The notes beneath the pieces were generated by a model, which had not been told where the DNA came from, did no database searches, and saw only the letters and a list, made by a program, of their open reading frames with translations. Positions 17,865 through 26,810 of a DNA stretch of 64,000 bases are shown here, one piece after another (position 1 is the stretch's first letter; each line of letters opens with the position of its first letter). Position numbers and translations under genes: made by a program. Source of the stretch: Pseudohalocynthiibacter aestuariivivens. Lineage in GTDB: Bacteria; Pseudomonadota; Alphaproteobacteria; Rhodobacterales; Rhodobacteraceae. The stretch spans positions 248,001 to 312,000 of the forward strand of contig NZ_CP049037.1 in the NCBI RefSeq assembly GCF_011040495.1, read 5' to 3'.

Positions 17865-18992
17865 GTGCACGACGCTGCTAACGGGGCAGGCCCCTATTTG
17901 AGGATCGAAAACCTCTGGAAAGCCTTCGGAAAATTTGTGGCGCTCAAGGATATCGCGCTTGATATCGAAGACGGGGAATTCGTTTGTTTCCTAGGCCCAT
18001 CCGGGTGCGGTAAGACGACCCTTTTACGGGCCATCGCCGGGCTGGACTTGCAAACCAAGGGCACCGTTCATCAGGGCGGCAAGGATGTGTCGAACCTGCC
18101 GCCGTCGGAACGTGATTTTGGTATTGTGTTCCAATCCTACGCTCTCTTTCCCAACCTGACGATTGAAAAAAACATCGCATTTGGTCTTGAGAACACCGGC
18201 CGCAGCAAGGACGAGATCGCCAAGCGCGTATCTGGCTTGCTGGACCTTGTGGGCCTGCCTGAACAGGGGCGGAAATATCCCGCGCAACTGTCGGGGGGGC
18301 AGCAGCAGCGCATCGCGCTGGCGCGTGCCATTGCGACCAACCCCGGTCTATTGCTGCTGGACGAGCCGCTTTCGGCGCTCGATGCCAAGGTACGGGTGCA
18401 TTTGCGCCATGAGATCAAGGAGCTTCAGCGCAAACTGGGTGTTACCACAGTTATGGTGACGCATGATCAGGAAGAGGCGCTGGCCATGGCCGATCGGATC
18501 GTGGTGATGAACCACGGCGTGATCGAGCAGGTCGGATCGCCAACCGAGATTTACCGTTCGCCAAAAACATTGTTTGTCGCCGATTTTATCGGTGAGATGA
18601 ACCAAATTCCGGCGCAGGCGGGCGCCTCGGACGAAGTCGTGATCGGCGGCGTCACGATGCAGTCGCAGCCGCACAGTTTCTCCAAGGGCGCGCAGATCGT
18701 CGCCACGATCCGACCCAACGACATCATCCCGCACGGCGACGGTGCGCGGTCGCCGGGCGGCGACGACGTGATCCAAACCGAGGCCAACGCATTGGAAGTA
18801 TTGGTCGACGAGATGGAGTTTCTGGGGTCGTTCTGGCGTTGCCGCCTTCAGCACGAGTGTTTTGGCGATCAAGAACTGATCGCTGACTTTTCGGTAAACG
18901 CGGTGCGGAGGCTGGAATTGTCGGCTGGTAAACGAATGACAGTCGAGCTGGCCCAAAAACGGCTCTTGGCCTTTGACAAGGCGGAGGCGTGA
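17865..18992 (+). CDS. aepV: 2-aminoethylphosphonate ABC transporter ATP-binding protein
   Basis: 375 aa from the GTG at 17865 (AAAGGA upstream); ATGs at 17751 and 17799 lie on or beside the terminator and add unlikely leader residues. Walker A GPSGCGKTT, Q-loop VFQSYALFP, signature LSGGQQQRIALARA, Walker B LLLLDEPLSALD and H-loop VMVTHDQEEA are intact, followed by a C-terminal TOBE-like regulatory region (residues about 245-375) typical of spermidine/iron-type importers. Three bases separate its stop from the aepW ATG. Confidence 0.88.
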   Translation: MHDAANGAGPYLRIENLWKAFGKFVALKDIALDIEDGEFVCFLGPSGCGKTTLLRAIAGLDLQTKGTVHQGGKDVSNLPPSERDFGIVFQSYALFPNLTIEKNIAFGLENTGRSKDEIAKRVSGLLDLVGLPEQGRKYPAQLSGGQQQRIALARAIATNPGLLLLDEPLSALDAKVRVHLRHEIKELQRKLGVTTVMVTHDQEEALAMADRIVVMNHGVIEQVGSPTEIYRSPKTLFVADFIGEMNQIPAQAGASDEVVIGGVTMQSQPHSFSKGAQIVATIRPNDIIPHGDGARSPGGDDVIQTEANALEVLVDEMEFLGSFWRCRLQHECFGDQELIADFSVNAVRRLELSAGKRMTVELAQKRLLAFDKAEA

Positions 18993-18995
18993 TCC

Positions 18996-21011
18996 ATGAG
19001 TGAGACGACAATCGACGAAATTCCTCCCGGGCCACGCATCAAGGGAAAACTGTCGCGCGACGATCTGGTAATGCGCGGCAGCATGATCGTGATCGGCCTC
19101 TATCTGCTGATCACGATGGTGTTCCCGCTCTATGCAATGCTGTCGAAATCCTTTTCGACCTTCAAATTTGATCTGGCGGCCTACGAGGTGCAGGTCAGCG
19201 GCGAAGAGGGCACGGTTTTCAGCGCCCCTGTGACATTCGCGGAGCTGAACGCAGAACGTGATGTGCTAAGGCCGCAGGATCTGATCGCCGGATCAGACGG
19301 CCGACTGGGCGTGACGCAGTTCTTTCCCGATTTCAGTTTTCGCAGCCCGGTAAAGTACCGCATTCGTAACGTAGATGAGGATGGGCGCTATCTGGTCGGA
19401 TCAAAGCTGAACGAGAGCACCGACTGGCAGGAATTGGACAGCAATACCTTTCGCCGTGTGCAACTGCGCCCGAAAAAAGACATCGGGCTGGGGAACTTCA
19501 CCACATATTTCTCGACACCTGCGCTGTCGAATTCGATCAAGAATTCGGTGATGATCGCGACGATCAGCACGATCGTCACGGTCACGCTGGCCTTTTGGTT
19601 TGCCTACGCACTCAGCCGGTCCTGTATGCGGTTCAAGGGTCTGTTTCGCCTGATCGCCATGGCCCCCATTCTGGTGCCGTCGCTGCTGCCCGGAATTGCG
19701 CTGGTTTATCTCTTTGGTAATCAGGGGATGCTCAAGGACCTGCTGTTCGGTGGCACGATTTATGGGCCTATCGGGATTGTCATCGGGTCCGTGTTCTTCA
19801 CTTTTCCGCATGCGTTCCTGATCATTTCGACTGCGCTTGCGATCTCTGATGCGCGGCTCTACGAGGCGGCGGTATCGCTTAAGGCGTCGCCGTGGCGCAC
19901 CTTTTGGACCGTAACGATCCCCGGTGCGCGTTATGGCCTTGTCTCGGCAGCGTTCGTGGTTTTCAACCTTGTGATCACCGATTTCGGCCTGCCGAAGGTG
20001 ATCGGCGGGCAGTTCAATGTTTTGGCGGTCGACATCTACAAACAGGTGATCGGGCAGCAAAACTTTGAGATGGGTGCCGTGGTATCGGTTGTCCTCGTGC
20101 TGCCTGCGATTCTGGCATTCGGTATCGACCGTTTCGTGCAGAGCAAGCAAGTGGCGCTGCTGTCGGCGCGTTCGGTACCCTATCAGCCCAATCCCAACAA
20201 ACGTAACGATTGGATCATGTTCGGCTATGCCAGCCTTGTGGGGGTCTTTCTGGTCGGAATGCTGGCCGTCTGCCAGTTCGCGGCGCTGGTCAAATTCTGG
20301 CCATACGACCTTAGCTTCAGCTTGAACAACTACCAGTTTAACAAGATGGACGGTGGCGGTTGGGCGGCTTACTTTAACTCGATCAAACTGGGCCTGTTGA
20401 CGGCTGTGATCGGCACGGCAATCATTTTCTTCGGCGCGTATCTGGTCGAGAAATCCAACGGGTTTAAAACCGGGCGGGCAATCTTTCAGATGTTCGCAAT
20501 GTTGCCAATGGCCATTCCGGGGATGGTGCTGGGCCTTGCCTACATCTTTTTCTTCAACAACCCGGACAACCCGCTAAGCGTGATCTACGGGACGATGACG
20601 ATCCTCGTCGTCTGTACGGTGACCCACTTTTACACCGTGTCCCACCTGACAGCGACGACGGCGTTGCAGCAGATGGACCGAGAGTTTGAATCTGTTTCAT
20701 CATCGCTAAAACAACCGACGTTGAAACTATTCAGTCGCGTGACGGTGCCGGTCTGCCTGCCTGCGATCCTCGATATCTCGATCTATCTGTTCGTCAATGC
20801 GATGACGACGGTATCGGCAGTGGTGTTCCTGTATTCACATGACACGGCACTGGCCTCGATCGCGGTGTTGAATATGGACGATGCAGGCGATATCGCCCCG
20901 GCGGCAGCAATGGGCATGATGATCTTTTACACCAACGCAGGTGCGCGGATCATTCACCTGATTGCGTCTCGGGGGATCGTAGGCCGCACACAGGCTTGGC
21001 GTCACCGGTAA
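18996..21011 (+). CDS. aepW: 2-aminoethylphosphonate ABC transporter permease (fused double permease)
   Basis: 671 aa, two BPD_transp_1 permease domains in one chain, about twelve helices. EAA-loop regions occur in both halves (around 285-310, DARLYEAAVSLKASPWRTFWTV, and around 550-580 near REFESVSSSLKQPTLKLF). Between the first helix (28-50) and second (about 175-198) is a hydrophilic stretch of about 120 residues predicted to face the periplasm. PhnU2/AepW relatives are shorter by my recollection (about 550-580 aa), so this looks like an insertion. It pairs with the single ATPase AepV. Confidence 0.87.
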   Translation: MSETTIDEIPPGPRIKGKLSRDDLVMRGSMIVIGLYLLITMVFPLYAMLSKSFSTFKFDLAAYEVQVSGEEGTVFSAPVTFAELNAERDVLRPQDLIAGSDGRLGVTQFFPDFSFRSPVKYRIRNVDEDGRYLVGSKLNESTDWQELDSNTFRRVQLRPKKDIGLGNFTTYFSTPALSNSIKNSVMIATISTIVTVTLAFWFAYALSRSCMRFKGLFRLIAMAPILVPSLLPGIALVYLFGNQGMLKDLLFGGTIYGPIGIVIGSVFFTFPHAFLIISTALAISDARLYEAAVSLKASPWRTFWTVTIPGARYGLVSAAFVVFNLVITDFGLPKVIGGQFNVLAVDIYKQVIGQQNFEMGAVVSVVLVLPAILAFGIDRFVQSKQVALLSARSVPYQPNPNKRNDWIMFGYASLVGVFLVGMLAVCQFAALVKFWPYDLSFSLNNYQFNKMDGGGWAAYFNSIKLGLLTAVIGTAIIFFGAYLVEKSNGFKTGRAIFQMFAMLPMAIPGMVLGLAYIFFFNNPDNPLSVIYGTMTILVVCTVTHFYTVSHLTATTALQQMDREFESVSSSLKQPTLKLFSRVTVPVCLPAILDISIYLFVNAMTTVSAVVFLYSHDTALASIAVLNMDDAGDIAPAAAMGMMIFYTNAGARIIHLIASRGIVGRTQAWRHR

Positions 21012-21017
21012 CAGACA

Positions 21018-21049
21018 GCGGCACCCTTGAGGTTTCCCAAGGGTGCCGC
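21018..21049. terminator. bidirectional terminator-like hairpin
   Basis: Twelve-base perfect stem GCGGCACCCTTG/CAAGGGTGCCGC with an eight-base loop, between the convergent aepW and amino acid permease genes. It lacks a long T-run but fits as a shared transcription stop. Confidence 0.75.
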
Positions 21050-21061
21050 CGTGTTTCGAAC

Positions 21062-21832
21062 CTAGATCCGTGCTGCCGACCGGTCGCTGCGTGCCAGCCG
21101 TCGTTCCAGCGTCCTGACACCCCATGATGCGATCAGGATCAGCACCAGATATTCCAGCACCAGCAGGCTGTAGATTTCCAACGGTCGGTATTCCACCACA
21201 ACCAGTTCATTGGCGCGGCGGGTGAGTTCGCTATAGCCGATGACGGACAGTAGCGAGGATGCCTTGAGCATATAGACAAACTGATTGCCCAGCGGTGGCA
21301 ACACACGGCGTACAGCCTGCGGCAGGATGATAAACCGTAATTTGTCCATGTAGCTCAATCCCAGCGCATCCGCTGCCTCGCGCTGACCGGACTCTATAGA
21401 TTGTAGCCCCGCGCGAAAAATTTCGGCTTCAAACGCACTGTCGCAAAGTGCAAGCGCGATCACCCCGGCAAAGAACACGCTCAGTTGCAGGCCTGTCAGT
21501 ACGGGCACCCCGTAATAAACCCAGAGGATCAGCACCAGCATCGGCACTGCGCGAAAAAACTCGACATAGATGCGGCTGATGATGGCGAGTGTACGGTTTG
21601 ACGACAGCGCGGGCAGGGCAAAGATCAGCCCCAGAAGCACGGAGAAGAATATCGAAACGAGCGCGACCGAGATGGTCGAGTAAACGCCGTTTGCCAAAAA
21701 TTCGAGGTTGGTCAGGCCGCGTGTGTCAAAAGGCGATACAACATGCCAACCCCATGTGTAGTTGCCACCGCCACAGCCTGCGAGAAAGAGGACGGCCAAC
21801 AAGGGCAGGAGGGGGCGTAGACGCAAAGACAT
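21062..21832 (-). CDS. polar amino acid ABC transporter permease
   Basis: 256 aa HisMQ-type permease: FFRAVPMLVLILWVYYG, CDSAFEAEIFRAGLQSIESGQREAADALGLSY (EAA loop) and PLGNQFVYMLKASSLLSVIG. The N-terminus is odd: after a hydrophobic run comes LFLAGCGG, a lipobox-like sequence, then a roughly 20-residue segment (NYTWGWHVVSPFD) before the first expected permease helix at about 50. It may be an extra signal-anchor or lipidated N-terminus. Twelve bases after the ATPase gene, in one operon with the binding protein. Confidence 0.88.
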   Translation of the reverse strand: MSLRLRPLLPLLAVLFLAGCGGGNYTWGWHVVSPFDTRGLTNLEFLANGVYSTISVALVSIFFSVLLGLIFALPALSSNRTLAIISRIYVEFFRAVPMLVLILWVYYGVPVLTGLQLSVFFAGVIALALCDSAFEAEIFRAGLQSIESGQREAADALGLSYMDKLRFIILPQAVRRVLPPLGNQFVYMLKASSLLSVIGYSELTRRANELVVVEYRPLEIYSLLVLEYLVLILIASWGVRTLERRLARSDRSAARI

Positions 21833-21844
21833 GAGGGCGTCCCT

Positions 21845-22615
21845 TCAGTGTGACAAAATTTGATCGAGGAATAGCTGCGTGCGGGCATTTTGGGCACCGG
21901 AAAAGAACGCTTCGGTCGGTGCCTTTTCGACAATCTGGCCCTGATCCATGAACACCATAGTATCGGCAACCTTGCGGGCAAATCCCATCTCGTGGGTGAC
22001 GCAGATCATTGTCATGCCTTCGCGCGCCAGTTCTTCCATCACGTCCAGAACCTCGCTGATCATCTCGGGGTCCAGCGCCGATGTCGGTTCGTCAAAGAGC
22101 AGCACGCGCGGCTTCATGCAGAGCGCGCGGGCGATGGCAACGCGCTGCTGCTGACCGCCGGATAGCTGTGCGGGGTATTTGCGGGCTTGTTCAGGGATGC
22201 GCACGCGTTCCAGCAGGGCCAGCGCGGTTTCTTCTGCCTCTGCCCGGCTCACGCCGCGCACACGCATCGGAGCGAGCGCAAGATTGTCCAGTACGCTCAT
22301 GTGTGGGAACAGGTTGAATTGCTGAAACACCATGCCAACCTCGCTGCGGATGGTTGCGAGGTTTCGGGTGTCGTCGCTCATCTCTACGCCGTCGACGATG
22401 ATCTTCCCGGCGTCATGTTGTTCCAGCCGGTTGATACAACGGATCAGCGTGGATTTTCCCGATCCGGATGGCCCACATATGATGACTTTTTCGCCGCTGC
22501 GAACGTCCAGATTGATGTCTTTCAGGGCTGTGTAATCGCCAAAGTTTTTTTCGACGGAAATCAATTGCACAACCGGATCTTCGCCCGGTTGTGTCGCGTG
22601 CGATGTGCCTGTCAT
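21845..22615 (-). CDS. polar amino acid ABC transporter ATP-binding protein
   Basis: 256 aa from the ATG at 22615 (GGGCAG upstream); an ATG at 22648 would add 11 residues. GlnQ/HisP-like: Walker A GPSGSGKST, Q-loop MVFQQFNLFPHM, signature LSGGQQQRVAIARAL, Walker B LLFDEPTSALDPE and H-loop VTHEMGFA. It energises uptake with the permease just downstream and the binding protein upstream. Substrate not readable. Confidence 0.9.
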   Translation of the reverse strand: MTGTSHATQPGEDPVVQLISVEKNFGDYTALKDINLDVRSGEKVIICGPSGSGKSTLIRCINRLEQHDAGKIIVDGVEMSDDTRNLATIRSEVGMVFQQFNLFPHMSVLDNLALAPMRVRGVSRAEAEETALALLERVRIPEQARKYPAQLSGGQQQRVAIARALCMKPRVLLFDEPTSALDPEMISEVLDVMEELAREGMTMICVTHEMGFARKVADTMVFMDQGQIVEKAPTEAFFSGAQNARTQLFLDQILSH

Positions 22616-22639
22616 TGAACTGCCCTTGCGGAATATGAG

Positions 22640-22688
22640 GTGAGGCAAGTGTTGATTGTCGATGTCATCAATTGGTTCCTTGCCTCAC
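22640..22688 (-). other. stem-loop between binding protein and ATPase genes
   Basis: GTGAGGCAAG (22640-22649) pairs perfectly with CTTGCCTCAC (22679-22688), with an inner TTGAT/ATCAA stem. No T-run follows on the minus strand, so it is more likely an mRNA-stabilising or attenuating hairpin that keeps the upstream binding-protein message abundant. Confidence 0.6.
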
Positions 22689-22699
22689 ATCCTTTACGA

Positions 22700-23527
22700 T
22701 CAATCGCCCAGCAGGACCACGCCCCATGTTTCGTTGAGCGCGTCAAAGTAACCTGCCTGCTTTTTCAGCAGAACCCAGTTGTTAACATAGTTCAGCCAGA
22801 TCTGATCCTCGATCGGTGTCAGGAAGGCCATCGGCAACGCGCTGCGTGCCTGTTCGGGGAAAATCATCTGAATTTCCTCGTAGCGTTCTTGCAGGCCCGA
22901 TGCCTCGACCAAAGTGGTCACGGTGTAGTCTGACCGACCGGCCAGCACTTCTTGCCAGCCGTTACCGGGGCTCTCGACCCGGCGCATCTCCGCATTCGGC
23001 AGCTCCGCGCGGATGTAATCCTCCATCGTGGTGCCAAGGGTGACGCCAACGGTCCGGTCTGGGCTGTTGAGATCATCCCACGAGGCATATTGATCTGCAT
23101 TTTTCCGTAGGACGACAGGAACGAAACCGTTGATGCCCCAGGGCGTGCTCATCCCGACCACTTTGGCGCGCGACAGGCTCATTGATGTGCCGCTCATGGC
23201 GATATCATAGCGCCCGGCCTGAATACCGGTGATCATGGTTTTCCATTCGGTGGTTACAAATTCTACTTCTACACCCAGATCCTTGGCCATTTCACGGGCA
23301 GCGTCGATCTGGTGGCCAACGAATTCATCCTTGCCGACTTCGCGGAATGTCATCGGGTAATAGTCGCCCGTGGTGCCGACGCGCAGCACGCCGCGGGACT
23401 GAATTTCGTTAAGCAGAGAATTCGCGGTTGCGTCCTGTGCTTGGGCCGGGGCGCTGCCCAGTGTCGTGGCGATACCCACCAATCCGACCATCGCGCCGAT
23501 CAGCGCGGTTCTTCTGCCATACTTCAT
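22700..23527 (-). CDS. polar amino acid ABC transporter substrate-binding protein
   Basis: 275 aa with a signal peptide ending in APAQAQ (about residue 31). SBP_bac_3 fold: LNEIQSRGVLRVGTTGDYYPMTF, GHQIDAAREMAKDLGVEVEFVTTEWKT, GRYDIAMSGTSMSLSRA. The family binds amino acids, but also cyclohexadienyl and other small carboxylates; this member is close in style to arogenate-dehydratase-like binding proteins. First gene of the three-gene importer; the Rieske oxygenase gene lies 169 bases upstream on the same strand, so the importer may supply its substrate. Confidence 0.87.
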   Translation of the reverse strand: MKYGRRTALIGAMVGLVGIATTLGSAPAQAQDATANSLLNEIQSRGVLRVGTTGDYYPMTFREVGKDEFVGHQIDAAREMAKDLGVEVEFVTTEWKTMITGIQAGRYDIAMSGTSMSLSRAKVVGMSTPWGINGFVPVVLRKNADQYASWDDLNSPDRTVGVTLGTTMEDYIRAELPNAEMRRVESPGNGWQEVLAGRSDYTVTTLVEASGLQERYEEIQMIFPEQARSALPMAFLTPIEDQIWLNYVNNWVLLKKQAGYFDALNETWGVVLLGD

Positions 23528-23696
23528 GTCTTTCCCTCCAAGTTGGATATGCGGTCCGTCATGCGTACGGTCCGCTCTTTAGTGTTGCCCGATCAGCGAC
23601 TGGCCACCCTATGTGCGACCATGAAGCCAAAACTGGCAACCTAAATCCTTCATTCCGTCCTCATGGCCTATCGCGCGCTCGCAATTCAGCCAAGTT

Positions 23697-24719
23697 TTAT
23701 GCGGTTTCTGCTTCAATCAATTTAGCGAGACCCCTTCGAAACAGTTTGGCCCCGGCATCCAACCCCAGATCAAGCGCAGGCGTTTCCATGTGCTTCATGC
23801 CTCCGTGGACCTTGACCAGCACTGCGCGGTCTTCCTCAAACGCAGTGCGCGCACCTGCGTTCATCCGCTCCGAAATCGCCTGATCCTGCCCATCGGTGTT
23901 GCGATGCTGGAACCAGAAATAGCGAGTATTGTCCGCATCGATCGGGGTCATAAAATTATATGAGATGTTGATATAGGTCTGTGGGTTCGGAACCGAGCCT
24001 TCGCCGCCGGTTCCTGCGGGTGTGTAGATCGACTTGTTCAATCCGATACCGGGATAGAGCATTTCGTAGTGCTGAAGGCGGTCACAAGGGCCGTCGAATT
24101 TGATCAGCGGGGCGTAGTAGGGGCTGGCAGCACCGTTCATAATCCAACGGTGGACCAGAACGCCGGCGTCATGTCGCGACACGTTCAAGGGTTCGCTGTC
24201 CGTTCCGGCACCTGCGAAGGATGACACATGTACCCAGGCGACATGGCTGGGATCCAGCAAGTTATCACAGACCCACAGATAGTTGCAGGCGATGTCCATT
24301 GCGCCGCCATCGGTGTATCCCCAATCGGGGTTATCAAAATTCTCAATGTTCAGGATTTGATCCGGATCAGCCATCGCCGGATCGCCCATCCAAATCCACA
24401 GCAGGCGATAGCGATCAACTACCGGATAGGATCGGACGACGGCGCGTTTGGGGATGTTGTCTGGCTGGGTCGGCGCGGCCACGCAGGCGCCTTTGCAGTC
24501 GAATGTCAGGCCGTGATAGCCGCATTCGACAGTATCGCCTTGCAGGTTGCCTTCTGACAGCGGCAGCTTGCGATGGGGGCAGGCATTTTGCAGTGCCACT
24601 GCGGTACCGTCAGCCTTGCGGTAGATGACAATCGCGTCGCCCAATATGGTTTCGGGTTTCAGGTGGCGGCCGAAATCCGTGCTCCAACCGGCGACATACC
24701 AACAATTTCTCAGAAACAT
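23697..24719 (-). CDS. Rieske non-heme iron oxygenase, vanillate demethylase-like
   Basis: 340 aa from the ATG at 24719 (MFLRNCWYVAGW is the usual family start; the in-frame ATG at 24776 adds 19 residues). Rieske ligands are in ACPHRKLPL and CGYHGLTFD, and the mononuclear iron motif in CDNLLDPSHVAWVH. This VanA-like group demethylates methoxy- or N-methyl-aromatics or hydroxylates rings, and needs a separate ferredoxin/reductase, none of which is in the window. Flanked by a LysR gene and an importer on the same strand. Confidence 0.88.
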   Translation of the reverse strand: MFLRNCWYVAGWSTDFGRHLKPETILGDAIVIYRKADGTAVALQNACPHRKLPLSEGNLQGDTVECGYHGLTFDCKGACVAAPTQPDNIPKRAVVRSYPVVDRYRLLWIWMGDPAMADPDQILNIENFDNPDWGYTDGGAMDIACNYLWVCDNLLDPSHVAWVHVSSFAGAGTDSEPLNVSRHDAGVLVHRWIMNGAASPYYAPLIKFDGPCDRLQHYEMLYPGIGLNKSIYTPAGTGGEGSVPNPQTYINISYNFMTPIDADNTRYFWFQHRNTDGQDQAISERMNAGARTAFEEDRAVLVKVHGGMKHMETPALDLGLDAGAKLFRRGLAKLIEAETA

Positions 24720-24799
24720 ATCATGAGTCCAATCCTGTACTTTGTCACCATGCGGGCGCATCTGCGGATTGCGCAATCATCAAGAGTTTATGCCATGCA

Positions 24800-25732
24800 T
24801 TAGCTGGTTTGATAGTTTTCAACGCGAGTCTGCTCTGTCGCTTCTTGAACCAGCCAGTCCCGGAACAGACGTAACCGTGGTGCACGCAACGCCTGTTTCG
24901 CGCAAACCAGCCAATATGCGTATTGTGACGGCACCTGATGTGGCAGGGGCGCAACCAGCGCACCAGTCGCCAGTGAGGCCTGAATTAGCGGTGAACGCCC
25001 CAACGCGACACCATAGCCCTCGATTGCTGCCTGTACCACCATGTTGGACTGACCGAAACGTCGCGTGTTCGCTGGCTTTGGCATCGTCAGGCCCGCGCGC
25101 TCGGCCCAATAGGACCATGTAGGCGGTTCTCCCCCGAGGTCCGAAATATCATCAATCAGCAGGGTATGCCGTGCGAGGTCGTCAACTGTGTTCAGCGCCG
25201 GTCCGGTAGAAAGCAGGGACGGGGCGCAGACCGGTGTGAGCGTTTCGGATAGGAGACGTTCCACATACATGCCACGATAGTTTCCCAAACCATACCGGAT
25301 CGACAGGTCGCAATCTCCGGCGACCAGATCGCCGCTGGATGTGTTCGTATGGATCGACACCGACAGCTCGGGGTTGGCCTGATCAAAGTGGATCAACCGT
25401 GGAAAGAGCCAGTTAACCGCAAAGCCGGGCAAGCTGGCCAGAATTATGGGTGCATCGCGGGCGTTTCTACTCTGTAATTGTGTGCATAGGTCAGATATCT
25501 GCCCCAACCCATTGGCGATGGCCGCAGCCATCGCAATCCCTTCCGCAGTCGGCTTGCTGCCGGCACGACTGCGGTGGAGCAGAACGCAACCTGTCCATTC
25601 TTCCAGAGCTTTAACATGCTGGCTGACCGCGCTTTGCGTGACGTTCATTTCGTCTGCGGCGCGGCTAAAACTGCCGAGCCGTGCGACGCTCTCGAAGCTG
25701 CGGAGCGAGGTGTAGGGCAAATTGCGGATCAT
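24800..25732 (-). CDS. LysR family regulator, GcvA-like
   Basis: 310 aa from the ATG at 25732 (start MIRNLPYTSLRSFESVARLGS); the ATG at 25843 would add 37 residues unlike the family. HTH AADEMNVTQSAVSQHVKALEEWTG at residues 20-45; the effector domain has the CDLSIRYGLGNY motif common in the GcvA subgroup. It is divergent from the AhpD pair/NicX-like run and upstream of the Rieske gene on its own strand, so it may control both sides. Confidence 0.88.
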   Translation of the reverse strand: MIRNLPYTSLRSFESVARLGSFSRAADEMNVTQSAVSQHVKALEEWTGCVLLHRSRAGSKPTAEGIAMAAAIANGLGQISDLCTQLQSRNARDAPIILASLPGFAVNWLFPRLIHFDQANPELSVSIHTNTSSGDLVAGDCDLSIRYGLGNYRGMYVERLLSETLTPVCAPSLLSTGPALNTVDDLARHTLLIDDISDLGGEPPTWSYWAERAGLTMPKPANTRRFGQSNMVVQAAIEGYGVALGRSPLIQASLATGALVAPLPHQVPSQYAYWLVCAKQALRAPRLRLFRDWLVQEATEQTRVENYQTS

Positions 25733-25747
25733 ATTATGAATTCTAAT
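25733..25747. promoter_or_regulatory. ATTA-N7-TAAT dyad abutting the LysR start
   Basis: ATTATGAATTCTAAT is a LysR-type T-N11-A dyad, touching the regulator ATG and about 130 bases before the AhpD-like gene. It could be an autoregulatory site. Confidence 0.4.
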
Positions 25748-25873
25748 GATATGCGTAATGCCTTTGCAATTGAAATCCAGACGGCGCACCCGGACAGTCG
25801 CCATGCCCGATCCCTGACGCCTGCCGTCGTGGTGCAGGGCCATTGGGATGTATTTTCACGAGGAACGCGCGCC

Positions 25874-26452
25874 ATGACCGCTTGGATCAGTATGATCTCC
25901 GACGAAGAAGCGGGGCCAGAGCTGCGCGATGTGTTGACGCTGGCGCGGACGCCGCACGGAACAGTGGACAACGTGATGCGCGTGCATTCGCACCGTCCCA
26001 GCACGATGCGTGGCCATGTCGTGCTCTACCGCGCCGCCTTGCATGATCCGGCCAATACCTTGCCGACGTGGTTGCAGGAGGTGATCAGTTCCTGGGTGTC
26101 GATCCTGAACGATTGCCCATATTCTCTGGCCAATCACTGGACGAACGCGGCGCATCTCATCGGGGATGCGGACCGCGCGGAGGAAATCCGGGCGGCACTG
26201 GATCAGCGGCGACCGCAGGACGTGTTCGACGGGCGTGAACTGGCCCTTATGGAGTATACCGAAAAACTGACCTTGCGCCCCGGTCAGATGTGCCAGTCCG
26301 ACGTTCAGGCCTTGCGCGATGCCGGTCTGGACGATGGTGAAATACTCGAAGCCAACCAGATCATCGGGTATTTCAACTACGTCAATCGTCTGCTTAACGG
26401 GCTGGGGGTCACCACCGATGGCGATGTCGTGGGATATTACAAAAAGGATTGA
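25874..26452 (+). CDS. peroxidase-related (AhpD/carboxymuconolactone decarboxylase-like) protein with altered active site
   Basis: 192 aa from the ATG at 25874 (GAGGA nine bases upstream). It matches the AhpD-like peroxidase-related family in layout, with the active-site helix at CPYSLANHW (residues about 82-90). The usual motif is CxxC...H; the second Cys is Ser here, so disulfide chemistry as in AhpD should be lost while His is kept. It is followed four bases later by a second family member with an intact motif. Possibly a decarboxylase, hydratase or partner subunit rather than a peroxidase. Confidence 0.75.
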   Translation: MTAWISMISDEEAGPELRDVLTLARTPHGTVDNVMRVHSHRPSTMRGHVVLYRAALHDPANTLPTWLQEVISSWVSILNDCPYSLANHWTNAAHLIGDADRAEEIRAALDQRRPQDVFDGRELALMEYTEKLTLRPGQMCQSDVQALRDAGLDDGEILEANQIIGYFNYVNRLLNGLGVTTDGDVVGYYKKD

Positions 26453-26456
26453 GCAG

Positions 26457-26810
26457 ATGGATTGGATCGCATTTCTCAGCGAGACGGAAAAACGCATTGG
26501 CGTGCTGACCAAGGCAGCGCCCGAGATGACAATGGGCTACGGCACCATGTCCCGCGCCGCCAAGAAAAACGGCGCATTGGATGAAAAGACCAAGGAATTC
26601 GTGGCCTTGGGGATCGCCATTACAACCCGCTGTGAGAGCTGCATCGGATTTCATGTTCGATCGCTGGTGTGGCTTGGGGCAACGCGCGACGAAATAATCG
26701 AAATGCTGGAAATGGCTGCCTATATGGGGGCGGGGCCGGGCATTACCTATGGTGCCAAGGCGCTGGAAGCATTCGATCAATTCGCTGCCGCCCACGCCAG
26801 AGATGTTTGA
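26457..26810 (+). CDS. carboxymuconolactone decarboxylase/AhpD family protein
   Basis: 117 aa; AAGGA lies before the ATG, four bases after the previous stop. The canonical active site CESCIGFH is present at residues about 61-68, preceded by TKEFVALGIAITT, the typical single-domain CMD layout. Members are carboxymuconolactone decarboxylases or alkylhydroperoxidases. Same operon as the Cys-poor paralogue and the NicX-like gene, hinting at two non-identical chains in one complex. Confidence 0.85.
   Translation: MDWIAFLSETEKRIGVLTKAAPEMTMGYGTMSRAAKKNGALDEKTKEFVALGIAITTRCESCIGFHVRSLVWLGATRDEIIEMLEMAAYMGAGPGITYGAKALEAFDQFAAAHARDV

Noticed and set aside
25574..25873. N-terminal extension of the first AhpD-like protein
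   Set aside because: It runs antisense through the LysR HTH gene; the family start and ribosome site are at 25874.
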